NCBI RefSeq assembly: GCF_002153375.1
Contig: NZ_MTBQ01000003.1
Location: 638,520-702,519, forward strand
DNA: 64,000 bases
Direction of reading: 5' to 3'
DNA from: Oceanobacillus rekensis
Lineage (GTDB): Bacteria > Bacillota > Bacilli > Bacillales > Amphibacillaceae
The notes beneath the pieces are model-generated. The model was given only the letters and a program-made list of their open reading frames with translations. It searched no databases and was not told where the DNA came from. The first letter of the stretch is position 1. Each line of letters begins with the position of its first letter. Positions 35,826 through 44,029 of this stretch are shown piece by piece. Made by a program: the position numbers and the translations under genes.

Positions 35826-36324
35826 AAATAGGCTGAGACAAAAATGCTTTAGTCAAAGAGAAATCCGAACTATGGTTACGCATTTTTCTGTAAACTCATT
35901 TTTAAAAATGGGGAACCCCCCCTCTGTATGCAACAAAACGAGACACAGTCTGATGTATTGAAGCAATTTTCAAGTTAGCTTTAGGCTAATATTTTACTTA
36001 AGTAAATTTTCTCGTACAGCAGAAAAATTAGGAACTTGTAATTAAAAAAACACCTCATTGAGATGCAGTACCTTTAGAATAGATTTCATTAATCATTAAA
36101 GTAATCCTTCTTCCACAAAATGGTACCAGTTACTTTAAGAGGTTAGAATATTTTTTTGTGTCGCGCATAAATCAATGTATTAAATCATGAAACCATTTCC
36201 TGGAAACGTACGTTAAGTGAATAATATTATCGATACCGTTCCTAAGTTAAAATCAATATTTCGTCATTGAAAAAACCTAAGAAGCAGGGATTTAAAACCT
36301 GCTTCTTAGGTTTGACTTAAGTAC
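35826..36324. other. Intergenic, no gene seen
   Basis: A GGCTGAGACAAAAATGC stretch at 35832 and an AAAAATGGGGAACCCCCC hairpin-like run at 35907 look like remnants of structured RNA or dispersed spacer sequence. Near 36120 ACCAGTTACTTTAAGAGG is a degenerate repeat half. The terminator of the next gene is at 36273-36313. Confidence 0.4.
36273..36313 (-). terminator. Rho-independent terminator
   Basis: AAACCTAAGAAGCAGG / CCTGCTTCTTAGGTTT, a perfect 16-bp stem 12 bases past the alcohol dehydrogenase stop. Confidence 0.9.
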
Positions 36325-37185
36325 TTATTTTTCCATGTTAGCTACTAATCGACCTGTTACTTTATTATCTTCCAGCAATTGAATACCTTCAGGAATTTCA
36401 TCAAAAGTAATTTCAGTTATTTTAGGATTTACCTTGCCGCTAGCAAACAATTCATATATTTCTTCAATATCTTGTTTCGTACCCCCGTTACTTCCAACGA
36501 GTTTTGCTTGTTTTGTTATCAATGAAGTAACATTTAGAGTTGTTTCTAGTTTACCCATACCGACAAGGACTACCTTACCTTGGAAACCAATCGATTCTAA
36601 GGCTTCTCTGGTTGTTACACCAAATCCAGCAAAATCAATAATTACTTCAGGTTGAAATTGTTCAATTTCTTTTACACTTTCATAGGTTCCTGCTGCGCCC
36701 AGATCTTTAGCTAATTCACGAGCATTTGGATTTAAATCAATTGCATAAACAGTAGCTCCTTTTGCAACAGCAGCTTCTAAAGCAATTTGACCTAATCCAC
36801 CAATACCAATCATACCGACTGTCATACCTTCTTTTACTCCACCTTTAGTAAAAGTTGCATGATAGGAAGTCATCCCTGCATCAGTACCAGCAGCTGCTTG
36901 GGCAAATGAAACACCATCAGGAATCTTAACTAAGTCTTCAGCTGGCGCTAATACTTTTGTACCGAAGCCTCCGTCATACGCATAACCTGGAGCCGTTTTA
37001 CTTGGACCAGTAGGGCAGACGGCTACTTTGTCACCAACTTGATAGTCAGTTACACCTTCACCAACTTCACTAATAACACCTGCAACTTCGTGCCCCATAA
37101 CAACAGGCAGTTCACCAAGTAATGCTTTCCAACCCGGGTCTCTTAAAACACCGACATCAGAGTGACAGAGACCTGCCACCTTCAT
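36325..37185 (-). pseudogene. Zinc alcohol dehydrogenase lacking its N terminus
   Basis: The 286 codons begin inside the enzyme at KVAGLCHSD, where Cys is the first catalytic zinc ligand, followed by GHEVAGVISEVGEGVTDYQV (His, Glu) and the Rossmann motif GIGGLGQIALEAA. NAD(P)-dependent dehydrogenases of this family have about 35-45 residues before GLCHSD; here that segment is replaced by unrelated bases and a half copy of the cassette repeat 23 to 85 bases upstream. There is no ribosome site before the ATG. The structural cysteine lobe (CxxCxxC) is also absent, as in some family members. Probably inactive. Confidence 0.78.
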
Positions 37186-37207
37186 ATCGATTACAAAAAT
37201 AAAAATT

Positions 37208-37271
37208 ACCCAAAGTATAAGTTCAACAAAAAAAGGTACTTATACTTCATTTGGGATAGCACCAGTTAGCA
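37208..37271 (+). repeat. Cassette repeat half next to the truncated dehydrogenase
   Basis: Inverted pair CCCAAAGTATAAGT / ACTTATACTTCATTTGGG followed by GCACCAGTTAGC. No left half is seen; the hairpin takes its place and the truncated gene follows. Confidence 0.6.
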
Positions 37272-37475
37272 AAAATATTATCTAATTGTAGTTACATATT
37301 TCTATTAGAGTTCTCTTCTTTCCTTTTTCTAAGTTTCCTTTGTACAATAAAACAAGCCAATTAATTCATATTACAAGTAATTCACAATTCTATTACATCC
37401 CTAATAAGTCAGATATATTTCCGAATTATATAATGCAAGACTTATAAAACTAAATAAATTTGGAGGGCTTTTTTT

Positions 37476-37997
37476 ATGAAATATATTATTCTAGTAACTT
37501 TATTTACAGTTGGACTGTTCCTTTTACCTGACTCAGCTTCTGCTCAAGCAAAGTATACAGTTCAATCAGGGGATGTTTTATTAAAAATTTCTAAGAATCA
37601 TAATGTAGACATCGATACGTTACTCGCTTCAAATCCTTTTATAGAAAATCCGGATATCATTTTTCCAGGACAAATGATAACGATACCGAATGGAAACGGA
37701 CAACAGTTTACAGTTACTGCGTATACAGAGGGATATGAGTCAACCGGCAAACGACCAGGCGATCCTGCTTACGGCATTACCGCATCAGGTACAACGGTAA
37801 AGGAAGGACAAACGATAGCTTGTCCGCCATCAATTGCATTTGGAACTACAGTACATATTCCAAACTTAGGTCAAACATATACTTGTGAAGATCGGGGGAG
37901 CGCAATTACAGATGGGCGATTAGATGTATATATTGCAGATTTGAATCAAGCTTTACAGTTCGGTGTAAAAGAATTGCAAGTACATGTTTTAGATTAA
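37476..37997 (+). CDS. Secreted LysM-3D cell-wall protein
   Basis: The signal peptide is MKYIILVTLFTVGLFLLPDS with AxA before residue 25. One LysM domain follows (KYTVQSGDVLLKISKNHNVD through QMITIPNG; about 26-71). The C-terminal half is a 3D domain: FTVTAYTEGY, GTTVKEGQTIACPPSIAFGT and EDRGSAITDGRLDVYIADLN with the three conserved Asp. Such proteins (YocH, YuiC class) cleave peptidoglycan as lytic transglycosylases or bind it. GGAGGGC precedes the ATG. Followed by a terminator. Confidence 0.9.
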   Translation: MKYIILVTLFTVGLFLLPDSASAQAKYTVQSGDVLLKISKNHNVDIDTLLASNPFIENPDIIFPGQMITIPNGNGQQFTVTAYTEGYESTGKRPGDPAYGITASGTTVKEGQTIACPPSIAFGTTVHIPNLGQTYTCEDRGSAITDGRLDVYIADLNQALQFGVKELQVHVLD

Positions 37998-38032
37998 CTT
38001 AAGTAAATTAAAGATATATGATAACATGCATT

Positions 38033-38055
38033 TACCCCACTATCATAGTGGGGTG
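38033..38055 (+). terminator. Rho-independent terminator
   Basis: ACCCCACTA / TAGTGGGGT with a three-base loop, 36 bases after the LysM-3D gene. Confidence 0.8.
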
Positions 38056-38284
38056 TTCGTGTGTTGTGGGGTAATACATATTAACCATGTATAATAATTA
38101 GCTCCCTTTAATGGAATAACATTACTATAGTCATAATTAACCCCTGCTTTTTTTAAAAGGAATACTGTAACAATCAATGCAAACTCCATCATTATCATGA
38201 ATCCCATTCATCCATTATTTTTCAATAATTGTGGGAAATGATCAGGTGGACACTCACACTTAGAAATTAGAGAGGTATTGGATT

Positions 38285-38449
38285 ATGTATACTTTAGAGA
38301 ATATTCTTGACCGTATTGAATTCCTCAGAAACAAAATGATAGAGGTGGCTATGAATAAAGGGTTTACCTATAGCGAGTCAGTACATATTAGTCAGGAAAT
38401 TGACGAGCTATTAAATCTTTATGATGAAGTCAAAAGTAAACAAGAATGA
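38285..38449 (+). CDS. Spo0E-family aspartyl-phosphate phosphatase
   Basis: The 54-residue product reads MYTLENILDRIEFLRNKMIE, then SVHISQEIDELLNLYD. SQEIDELL is the SQELD catalytic motif of Spo0E phosphatases, which dephosphorylate Spo0A~P and delay sporulation. The hydrophobic pattern suits the two-helix hairpin. AGAGAGGTATTGG precedes the ATG. Missed by length-based gene calling. Confidence 0.85.
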   Translation: MYTLENILDRIEFLRNKMIEVAMNKGFTYSESVHISQEIDELLNLYDEVKSKQE

Positions 38450-38605
38450 CTAGGAAATAATTGGAAATCAATTAATGAGAGTAAAATAATCAATTTTTCA
38501 TAAAAGTTCGCTATTTTGCGAAAAATAATAAAATGTTCACACAATTTTGATTTATGGCGCGAAATAAGGTATAATGTAATTAGAACTTATGAAGGAGTGT
38601 CACAT

Positions 38606-38764
38606 ATGCGACCGAAGTCATTAAATTTCGAACAATTAGTTAATGATAATAGACAAGAGCTTCTAAATGATGAAGAAAGTATATCAAGAATAGAGATGCG
38701 TTTAGAAAAGAAACAAGAAGCACTTGTCTTTAAACAACGTAAAGAATTAGAATATAAAAGTTAA
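38606..38764 (+). CDS. FbpB-like small basic protein
   Basis: ATG 38606 follows GAAGGAGTG; the longer upstream frame lacks a site. The 52 residues (RPKSLNFEQLVNDNRQELLN, EESISRIEMRLEKKQEAL) match the FbpB/Fbp small basic proteins that act with the FsrA RNA in the iron-sparing response of Bacillus. TATAATG 25 bases upstream of the site is a good -10 box. No obvious Fur box was seen, so iron control is inferred from the family only. Confidence 0.72.
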   Translation: MRPKSLNFEQLVNDNRQELLNDEESISRIEMRLEKKQEALVFKQRKELEYKS

Positions 38765-38808
38765 CTACTAAAGCAGGCATGACTATCGGTCATCCTGTTT
38801 ATTCGATT

Positions 38809-39200
38809 TTAACACGTAATTTTTCTTCCATCGAGTTGATTCATCAGGACACCACTTAGGATGCACCCCATTCCAAGTATCTGTACATTTATAGTTTCCA
38901 TAAAGATAAATATACCAATTAGTGTTGCTACTACTGGTTCGATTGTCAATATGGAGGCCTTTGATGCTTCAGTATGCTGTAATCATAAATATAAACGATA
39001 TAGGCTACTGCTTTTGGCAATAGCTCGAGTCCAACAGCATAAAATAAAAAAGTTGGATTAAATAGCAGTTGAATCTTTTCTGTATATGAAAAAAATGATA
39101 CTGAAAACACCGGTCCCTATAAAATATTTACTATCCGAAAGTGATTTTAACTTCAGACTTTTTGGTGGAACAATCATCATATATGTAATCAATAAAATCG
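38809..39200 (-). pseudogene. EamA/DMT transporter relic
   Basis: Successive minus-strand frames give KYFIGTGVFSIIFF, SYTEKIQLLFNPTFLFYAVG, LPKAVAYIVYIY, then LQHTEASKASILTIEPVVAT and GMGCILSGVLMNQLDGRK before TAA. TEASKASIL..EPVVATLIG is the hallmark of EamA-type drug/metabolite transporters. At least two frameshifts interrupt the sequence and the first half of the gene is missing. The terminator at 39230-39262 lies beyond it. Confidence 0.75.
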
Positions 39201-39229
39201 AAGAAGACCATATCCGTAATGTAACAAGT

Positions 39230-39262
39230 CGACTAGGAAAAATTCTCCTAGCCGATTTTTTT
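39230..39262 (+). terminator. Terminator-like hairpin
   Basis: GACTAGGA / TCTCCTAG with loop AAAAT followed by T8 on the plus strand. No clear plus gene ends here; possibly left from a lost gene. Confidence 0.5.
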
Positions 39263-39310
39263 TGAAAAAATCTTTTCAATTCGATATTTATTGACTATAT
39301 AATGCTACTA

Positions 39311-39372
39311 AGTCCTGCCAGATACTACAAAATCAATCACCACTTATTGTGGTAAAGCACCCTTTAACTTAA
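39311..39372 (+). repeat. Two-part cassette repeat
   Basis: CCTGCCAGATACTACAAAA left, CACCACTTATTGTGGTAAA hairpin, GCACCCTTTAACTTAA right. The right half reaches the stop of the next minus-strand gene. Confidence 0.75.
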
Positions 39373-39861
39373 TAACTGATTAACTTTATTTTCCTCTTCC
39401 AATTGTTCTTGAATAAGACTTTTCATATCTTCTTCATTGGTAAATTCACTTAACTCTTTACCGTACCAATTTTGCAATTCTTCTTTAGTTATTTTATATT
39501 CACCATTTGCAAAAACAAAGGTAATCCACTCTACATTATCAATTAATGCGAATAGGAAAGTAGCATTGTAAATTGCCGTTTCTTTATATTCCTTTTCTAT
39601 CATAGACGCATCAAATTCATTGTACGTTAAAGTCATACCATATGGTTCTGTGTTTGTTTGAATCGAGACTTCATTGAAATTCACACTATGTTTTAACTGT
39701 TCAATTATATTAGTTATTGCACTATTATCACCTATAAGAGTACCCTCATATTGAAAGATATCTTCATTTGTTGTATTTTTCTCATTGTTATTCGAACTAC
39801 AACCAATTATGAACAACAAAATTAACAATGAAAAGAAAATATATTTTGTCGTTTTTTTCAC
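39364..39861 (-). CDS. DUF4825 lipoprotein
   Basis: MKKTTKYIFFSLLILLFIIG ends at lipobox Cys22. The mature part has YEGTLIGDNSAITNIIEQLK, TEPYGMTLTYNEFDASMIEK, YNATFLFALIDNVEWITFVF and YKITKEELQNWYGKEL, the conserved blocks of DUF4825 proteins of Bacillus. 165 residues, anchored outside the membrane, function unknown. It lies between two cassette repeats and has its own AAAGGGTG site: a typical single-gene cassette. Confidence 0.82.
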   Translation of the reverse strand: MKKTTKYIFFSLLILLFIIGCSSNNNEKNTTNEDIFQYEGTLIGDNSAITNIIEQLKHSVNFNEVSIQTNTEPYGMTLTYNEFDASMIEKEYKETAIYNATFLFALIDNVEWITFVFANGEYKITKEELQNWYGKELSEFTNEEDMKSLIQEQLEEENKVNQLLS

Positions 39862-39914
39862 TTTTAGTCACCCTTTCTGCTGACTTAATTTTTTTGAATA
39901 TACAAACCCTATTT

Positions 39915-39980
39915 AAAGTATTCTGCCAAATAGCATAATAAGCTATTACTCTATTGTGCTATCGCACCAGATAGTTTAAC
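39915..39980 (+). repeat. Two-part cassette repeat
   Basis: CTGCCAAATAGCATAATA left, a loose CATAATA / ATTGTG hairpin, GCACCAGATAGTTTAAC right, 15 bases before a stop. Confidence 0.75.
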
Positions 39981-39995
39981 AAGAAGAAATAAATA

Positions 39996-40265
39996 TTATT
40001 TAAGTAATTTCTGAACGAGTTTCGATTTCCAAATCCCAAAACCTATCAAAGCACCAAGCGTATTAAGAATGAAATCATCTATATCAAAACTTCCCCTTCT
40101 TGTAACTAATTGTATAGCTTCGATAAAGAATAACAATATAATCGTTGAAATAGTAAATATGCTGACTTTATCTATTTTAACTATGAAAAATGGAAGCAAA
40201 ATACCCATTGGCAAAAATATAAATAAATTACCAACAAGGTTTTTGATAGGTATACTAATATTCAT
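39996..40265 (-). CDS. VanZ-family membrane protein, N-terminally short
   Basis: The 89 residues, MNISIPIKNLVGNLFIFLPM, GILLPFF and FIEAIQLVTRRGSFDIDDFI then NTLGALIGFGIW, are the second half of the VanZ domain (GNxxxFxPxGxxLP and FDxDDxxxNxxGxxxG). Full VanZ proteins have about 150-170 residues with two earlier helices. Those are missing and the upstream bases only partly fit (reading YIYSGNI then a stop). The gene may be a functional short form or a fragment trimmed at the repeat boundary (40325). VanZ proteins relate to glycopeptide resistance; the role of short ones is unclear. Confidence 0.7.
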   Translation of the reverse strand: MNISIPIKNLVGNLFIFLPMGILLPFFIVKIDKVSIFTISTIILLFFIEAIQLVTRRGSFDIDDFILNTLGALIGFGIWKSKLVQKLLK

Positions 40266-40324
40266 ACTGCCATCAAATATTGCCTGAATATATGTAGTCT
40301 TTCTTCGTATTTTTAATGTTAGCT

Positions 40325-40385
40325 CTTAAACAATACTGCCATTTACCCCGATATCACTTCTTTCGCTATGCACCAGTTTAAGTAT
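40325..40385 (+). repeat. Two-part cassette repeat (subfamily with CTTTCGCTA centre)
   Basis: CTTAAACAATACTGCCATTT, CTTCTTTCGCTATGCACC and AGTTTAAGT. Nearly identical to the copy at 53942-54003. Confidence 0.78.
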
Positions 40386-40439
40386 AACATTTCACAAAGA
40401 GGGCAACTTATATTAATAATTATTAAAAAAATAACTATT

Positions 40440-40555
40440 TCCTTATCATTATAATAATAAAAGCCGTCTATTTAGACGACTTTTATTTGCCATTTTATCG
40501 GCAATTTTAATGTGATTTGAGTTGGTTTTTAAAAATGCACCGCAATTGATACACT
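40440..40555 (-). repeat. Dispersed ~130-bp element, copy C
   Basis: Blocks GGTGCATTTTTAAAAACC, CAAATCACATTAAAATTG, AAATGGCAAATAAAAG and the hairpin CGTCTA / TAGACG with TTTTATTATTATAATGA. The hairpin is shorter than in copies A and B. Confidence 0.72.
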
Positions 40556-40620
40556 AACATGTACGATTGATACAAATTAATTTCATGGGGAAATGCTGGA
40601 TTATTTGTGGTAACAGAAGA

Positions 40621-40648
40621 GATCAGGGGAATTAAATATCCCCTGATC
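40621..40648 (-). terminator. Rho-independent terminator overlapping a stop codon
   Basis: GATCAGGGGA / TCCCCTGATC stem; the TAG of the SIMPL gene touches its edge. Confidence 0.75.
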
Positions 40649-41307
40649 TAATACTGGAATTTAACATCTACCTTTGCAGTAATAATAATTTCTCCTGGTT
40701 CAATCGGAGTGGTAAGGTTGTCCGCAGAAGCTGCGAATGCCTTATAGGTAATTATATCATCGGTTACGTCCACGATTCGAATCGGAGTCGGATCAAGATT
40801 TAGCTGCATCGTCTGAGCAATCGTCTGTGACTTTACACTTGCATTCTGGAGTGCGGATACAAGTGCTTCCTGATAATAGCGTTGTCTGTCTTGGACGGTA
40901 AACTGGATATTTGAAACATGATTGACCCCATTTTGAACAGCAACGTCAATAATCGTACCTGTTTGATCAATTGCTTGGACCTCAACCGTTATTTCATTTC
41001 TAACTTCATATCCCCTGAACACTTGCTGACCATCTGTATAATCATATCTTGGAATGATGTTGTAAGCCGTTGTTTGGATATTTTCTCTCAGTATACCTAA
41101 ATTCAAAAGCGCTTCAATCACCGCATTCATTGTCTGCGTATTTTCCTGCTGCGCCTGACTTAAGGATTCACCTTCCGTCACAACCGCAAGCTGGATTCTT
41201 GCAATATCTGGCTGAACAGACACACTCCCGTTACCAGTAACAGTCATCGTACGTAAGCTTTGCTTGGAATCGTCTTGCCGATAATGAGGTACATAAGGAT
41301 AATACAT
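40648..41307 (-). CDS. SIMPL-domain protein (DUF541)
   Basis: The start is ATG 41307 (MYYPYVPHYRQDD), with GAGGCGGTGG upstream; the frame extends 14 codons more without support. Core: TMTVTGNGSVSVQPDIARIQ, LAVVTEGESLSQAQQENTQT, then NAVIEALLNLGI and YEVRNEITVEVQAIDQ, the typical SIMPL opening (VxGxGxVxxxPD). No signal peptide, so this one is cytoplasmic or coat associated, as some Bacillus members are. About 219 residues. Function: oxidative stress or spore-related by analogy only. Confidence 0.85.
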   Translation of the reverse strand: MYYPYVPHYRQDDSKQSLRTMTVTGNGSVSVQPDIARIQLAVVTEGESLSQAQQENTQTMNAVIEALLNLGILRENIQTTAYNIIPRYDYTDGQQVFRGYEVRNEITVEVQAIDQTGTIIDVAVQNGVNHVSNIQFTVQDRQRYYQEALVSALQNASVKSQTIAQTMQLNLDPTPIRIVDVTDDIITYKAFAASADNLTTPIEPGEIIITAKVDVKFQY

Positions 41308-41393
41308 TTTTCCACCGCCTCTCTTTGTGCTTCTATAAGATATATGCAAGTATTGGCGGAATAATTATATTTTTAATAACCCGGAAAGCTCTC

Positions 41394-41948
41394 TCATCCC
41401 CAATAATTTGGATCTGACATTTTTATCTCTTCTACTGCATCATCCAAATCTGCTGGCGTAATGATAAAGATTGGGTAATCTTTATCAGCTGCTTTTGCTG
41501 CATCGTAGAAATAACGATTACCGCCTGGGAATTCTTCATCCATAAGCAAGAGACAACCATCACTTTTTTCGATGAACCATTTATTTTTAGCCTTAAACTG
41601 ATACGGTCCTTTATAGTCGCCTTTATAAAGTGGCTGATAAAAGTCAGCCAGCATTAATAGTTCTTCATATTTTTCCTTTAAGTTATCAGGCCAACGGTTG
41701 TCCTGATTTTCGAATGGTGGAAATACACCAAGTTGAATATCATAGTTTTCTTGTAAATCAAAGATCATTTCTGCTGTCCACATCTCCACACCCATCTGGC
41801 CGGAAATGAGAACCCATTCTAATCCCTCTTCGATAAATCCAATCAATCTTTTTTCGATTGCCGATTTAATAAATGTGACACGCGGATCATTTTCTTTAAA
41901 TATACCTAATTCCATTGATTTATAACCGGAAACAGTTAAGATTTTCAT
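41394..41948 (-). CDS. ypsA: YpsA-family protein (DUF1273)
   Basis: ATG 41948 (MKILTVSGYKSMELGIFKEN) has CGAGGTGG upstream. The YpsA core is complete: VLISGQMGVEMWTAEMIFDL with the G-x-x-G-x-E nucleotide-like site, LGVFPPFENQDNRW and GCLLLMDEEFPGGNRYFYDA. YpsA/SLOG-type proteins are Rossmann-fold; in Bacillus and Staphylococcus YpsA influences cell division. 184 residues. Near the CotD and MscL genes but not clearly in an operon. Confidence 0.88.
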   Translation of the reverse strand: MKILTVSGYKSMELGIFKENDPRVTFIKSAIEKRLIGFIEEGLEWVLISGQMGVEMWTAEMIFDLQENYDIQLGVFPPFENQDNRWPDNLKEKYEELLMLADFYQPLYKGDYKGPYQFKAKNKWFIEKSDGCLLLMDEEFPGGNRYFYDAAKAADKDYPIFIITPADLDDAVEEIKMSDPNYWG

Positions 41949-42003
41949 TTCAATAACCACCTCGTTGGAAAACTTACCATATCATTAACCATTACTATAA
42001 AGA

Positions 42004-42031
42004 AAAGCCGGCATTTTTATATGCCAGCCTT
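42004..42031 (-). terminator. Rho-independent terminator
   Basis: GGCTGGCATATAAAAATGCCGGC followed by TTTTC on the minus strand, just past the CotD-like gene. Confidence 0.75.
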
Positions 42032-42039
42032 ATCTCTAG

Positions 42040-42549
42040 TTAACACCATTTATTCTGTTTTTTCCAGTGATGAGGTCCTGCTCCGTATCCCGGTTGCATT
42101 GCTCCTGCTACCTGACCTGGGCCATATCCTGGTTTCTTACCATAACCTGGTTGCATTGCTCCTGCTACTTGACCGGGACCATATCCTGGTTGCATTGCTC
42201 CTGCTACTTGACCGGGGCCATATCCTGGTTGCATTGCTCCCGCTACTTGACCTGGTCCATACCCCGGTGACATTGCTCCTGCTACTTGGCCGCCTGGTCC
42301 ATATCCTGGTGATGGTACATTGAATGACCCACCGTACTGATCCACACTGTTCACAGTATTTTGAACAGATGTTGAATGAGGGAATACGTGATTGTTCTTG
42401 ACTGTATGATGATTCATTACCGTCGTATGAGAAGGATGAACTTGGTTTACAGTACTTTCCGAATATTGGTTGACACAATTATGCTTTGTCGGATGTACAA
42501 TTGTTTTACAAGATTGACAGCCGCAATGATGTCTATGATGACGTCTCAT
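42040..42549 (-). CDS. CotD-like spore coat protein with tandem Gly-Tyr repeats
   Basis: The N terminus is MRRHHRHHCGCQSCKTIVHP with Cys and His pairs, then NCVNQYSESTVNQVHPSHTT and NNHVFPHSTSVQNTV: the usual composition of the CotD inner-coat family (His, Cys, Asn, Val rich). From about residue 82 the tail is a tandem repeat of a 13-residue unit, PGYGPGQVAGAMQ, about five times, one copy with a KKPGYGP insertion. Coats use such Gly/Tyr repeats for cross-linking. Repeat number probably varies between strains. 169 residues; AAAGGGGATTAATT precedes the ATG. Confidence 0.85.
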   Translation of the reverse strand: MRRHHRHHCGCQSCKTIVHPTKHNCVNQYSESTVNQVHPSHTTVMNHHTVKNNHVFPHSTSVQNTVNSVDQYGGSFNVPSPGYGPGGQVAGAMSPGYGPGQVAGAMQPGYGPGQVAGAMQPGYGPGQVAGAMQPGYGKKPGYGPGQVAGAMQPGYGAGPHHWKKQNKWC

Positions 42550-42691
42550 AATTAATCCCCTTTCTGTTATAGGTTCACTAATAACCTATGTCAGTTGCCA
42601 CGGGGATGTAAGAGACAGGTACCTATTAAATGAAAAAAAATCTGAGTAAGTATCCTATTAACTCACCAGTTATCCAGTATTTATGTATAAA

Positions 42692-43084
42692 CTAATTTTG
42701 CTTTGCTTGATTTTGCTCCTTTAATAAATCCCTAATTTCAGTAAGCAATTGTTCCTGTGCATCCAATTCTTCCACAACCTCTTCTGCCGCTTCTTCTTTT
42801 CGTTTAAATTTACTCAGAAAACGGATTGCAAAGAAAATCGCAAAAGCAATAATCAAAAAGTCGACGAATGACTGAATAAAGTTACCATATAAGACCTCTG
42901 CATTTCCTACTGTAATTTTCAAATTGGTAAAATCAATTCCACCAGCCAGCATACCTATTAATGGTGTGATTATATTTTCGACAAATGATGTGACAATTGC
43001 ACCGAACGCTCCACCAATCACTACAGCAACAGCTAAATCAACTATATTTCCTTTAAAAGCAAATTCTTTAAACTCATTCCACAT
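42692..43084 (-). CDS. mscL: Large-conductance mechanosensitive channel MscL
   Basis: ATG 43084 ([20 protein letters not shown]) with AGAGAGGTGG upstream. The first transmembrane helix [21 protein letters not shown]-x-G motif [11 protein letters not shown], the second helix [20 protein letters not shown] and the cytoplasmic helix [15 protein letters not shown] are all in place. 130 residues. It opens under membrane tension to release solutes at osmotic downshock, fitting for a halotolerant organism. Confidence 0.95.
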   Translation of the reverse strand: MWNEFKEFAFKGNIVDLAVAVVIGGAFGAIVTSFVENIITPLIGMLAGGIDFTNLKITVGNAEVLYGNFIQSFVDFLIIAFAIFFAIRFLSKFKRKEEAAEEVVEELDAQEQLLTEIRDLLKEQNQAKQN

Positions 43085-43136
43085 CAGGTTCTCCACCTCT
43101 CTATTCGTTATAATAACAGAATAGATAATAATGGTT

Positions 43137-43168
43137 AAAGAGCATAACCACAAGTGATTATGCTCTTT
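43137..43168 (-). terminator. Rho-independent terminator of sspP
   Basis: AAAGAGCATAA / TTATGCTCTTT, 11-bp perfect stem, 17 bases after the sspP stop. Confidence 0.85.
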
Positions 43169-43184
43169 ATCCATATAGATTTAA

Positions 43185-43337
43185 TTACATACCATGATGT
43201 GGATTGTGATTTTGTCGTGAGTGGTTAGCATTTTTTACCTTTTTCGATCCACTCAATGGTTCCCCATATGGCTGGCTTGGGCTTTTCGGTAAATTCACTT
43301 TCTCCTGCTGTTTTGGTCCTTTAGGCTTTCCTGACAT
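43185..43337 (-). CDS. sspP: Small acid-soluble spore protein SspP
   Basis: The 50-residue product ends [19 protein letters not shown], then PHHGM, matching the [20 protein letters not shown] core of B. subtilis SspP. The N terminus ([20 protein letters not shown]) is specific to this organism. AGAAGGGAGGTGCC precedes the ATG. SspP is a minor SASP made in the forespore under SigG; no promoter was identified. Confidence 0.88.
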   Translation of the reverse strand: [50 protein letters not shown]

Positions 43338-43669
43338 TTTGGCACCTCCCTTCTGTATAGTTTGTTCAAATGGGACGATATATTATTCAAAATCGACAAT
43401 CCGAATACTTTCTCTATACATTTCAATAAAAAATTCCAGAGTAAAACGTTGATATAATAGCATTTATAAGTATAAAAAGGCTCTTTTAAAACTTTTTTTA
43501 AAAAAAGGTGGATATTTTTTGATCGTCTGTGTTATACTATAATTAATTATTTATGTTCGTTAGAAATACAGGATACGAAAGTAGTAACTCTAATAGTGAT
43601 TTCGTCTTGGTTTGTAATCTTGAACAGAAATAGTAATAAAAGTGCCAAATGCACATGGAGGTTTTTTCT
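43338..43669 (+). promoter_or_regulatory. Promoter and long leader of the cold-shock gene
   Basis: TTGATC (43518) and TATACT (about 43534-43539) are a good SigA promoter. The leader of about 120 bases before the GGAGG site, with TAACTCTAATAGTGATTTCG-like inverted segments, is typical of temperature-controlled csp messages. No gene in the stretch. Confidence 0.6.
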
Positions 43670-43870
43670 ATGAACACAGGTTCAGTAAAATGGTTTAACG
43701 CAGACAAAGGTTTCGGTTTCATCGAAGTTGAAGGTGGAGACGATGTATTCGTACATTTCTCAGCAATTCAAGGCGAAGGTTTCAAAACTTTAGAAGAAGG
43801 TCAACAAGTAACTTTCGATATCGAAGAAGGTAACCGTGGACCACAAGCTACAAACGTTAACAAAGCGTAA
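43670..43870 (+). CDS. Cold-shock protein (CspA/CspD family)
   Basis: From ATG 43670 (site ATGGAGG) the 66 residues are [40 protein letters not shown] and a C-terminal strand [22 protein letters not shown]1 is KGFGFI, RNP2 is VFVHF. The protein binds single-stranded RNA and DNA, acting as an RNA chaperone and antiterminator at low temperature. Strong promoter, long leader and terminator indicate high expression. Codon choice is biased towards efficiently translated codons. Confidence 0.96.
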   Translation: MNTGSVKWFNADKGFGFIEVEGGDDVFVHFSAIQGEGFKTLEEGQQVTFDIEEGNRGPQATNVNKA

Positions 43871-43887
43871 GGTTAGCTTACTATAGA

Positions 43888-43916
43888 AAAGGACTTCCCA
43901 TTTGGGAAGTCCTTTT
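43888..43916 (+). terminator. Rho-independent terminator of the csp gene
   Basis: AAGGACTTCCCA TT TGGGAAGTCCTT then T-rich tail. Confidence 0.92.
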
Positions 43917-44029
43917 TATTTTGTTTATGAATAAAAATAAAATTCATAGAGATTCGCAATTAAAGTAGCAGAGCATTCAAAATTGAAATCGCTCTGCTGT
44001 TTTTTTACGTTATTAAAAAATATTCTTCA

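Noticed and set aside
38516..38605. Fur box before the FbpB-like gene
   Set aside because: No 19-bp palindrome resembling GATAATGATAATC was found upstream.
42021..42323. Plus-strand leucine-rich frame opposite the CotD gene
   Set aside because: It is the complement of the Gly-Tyr repeat; the repeat creates open frames on all strands.
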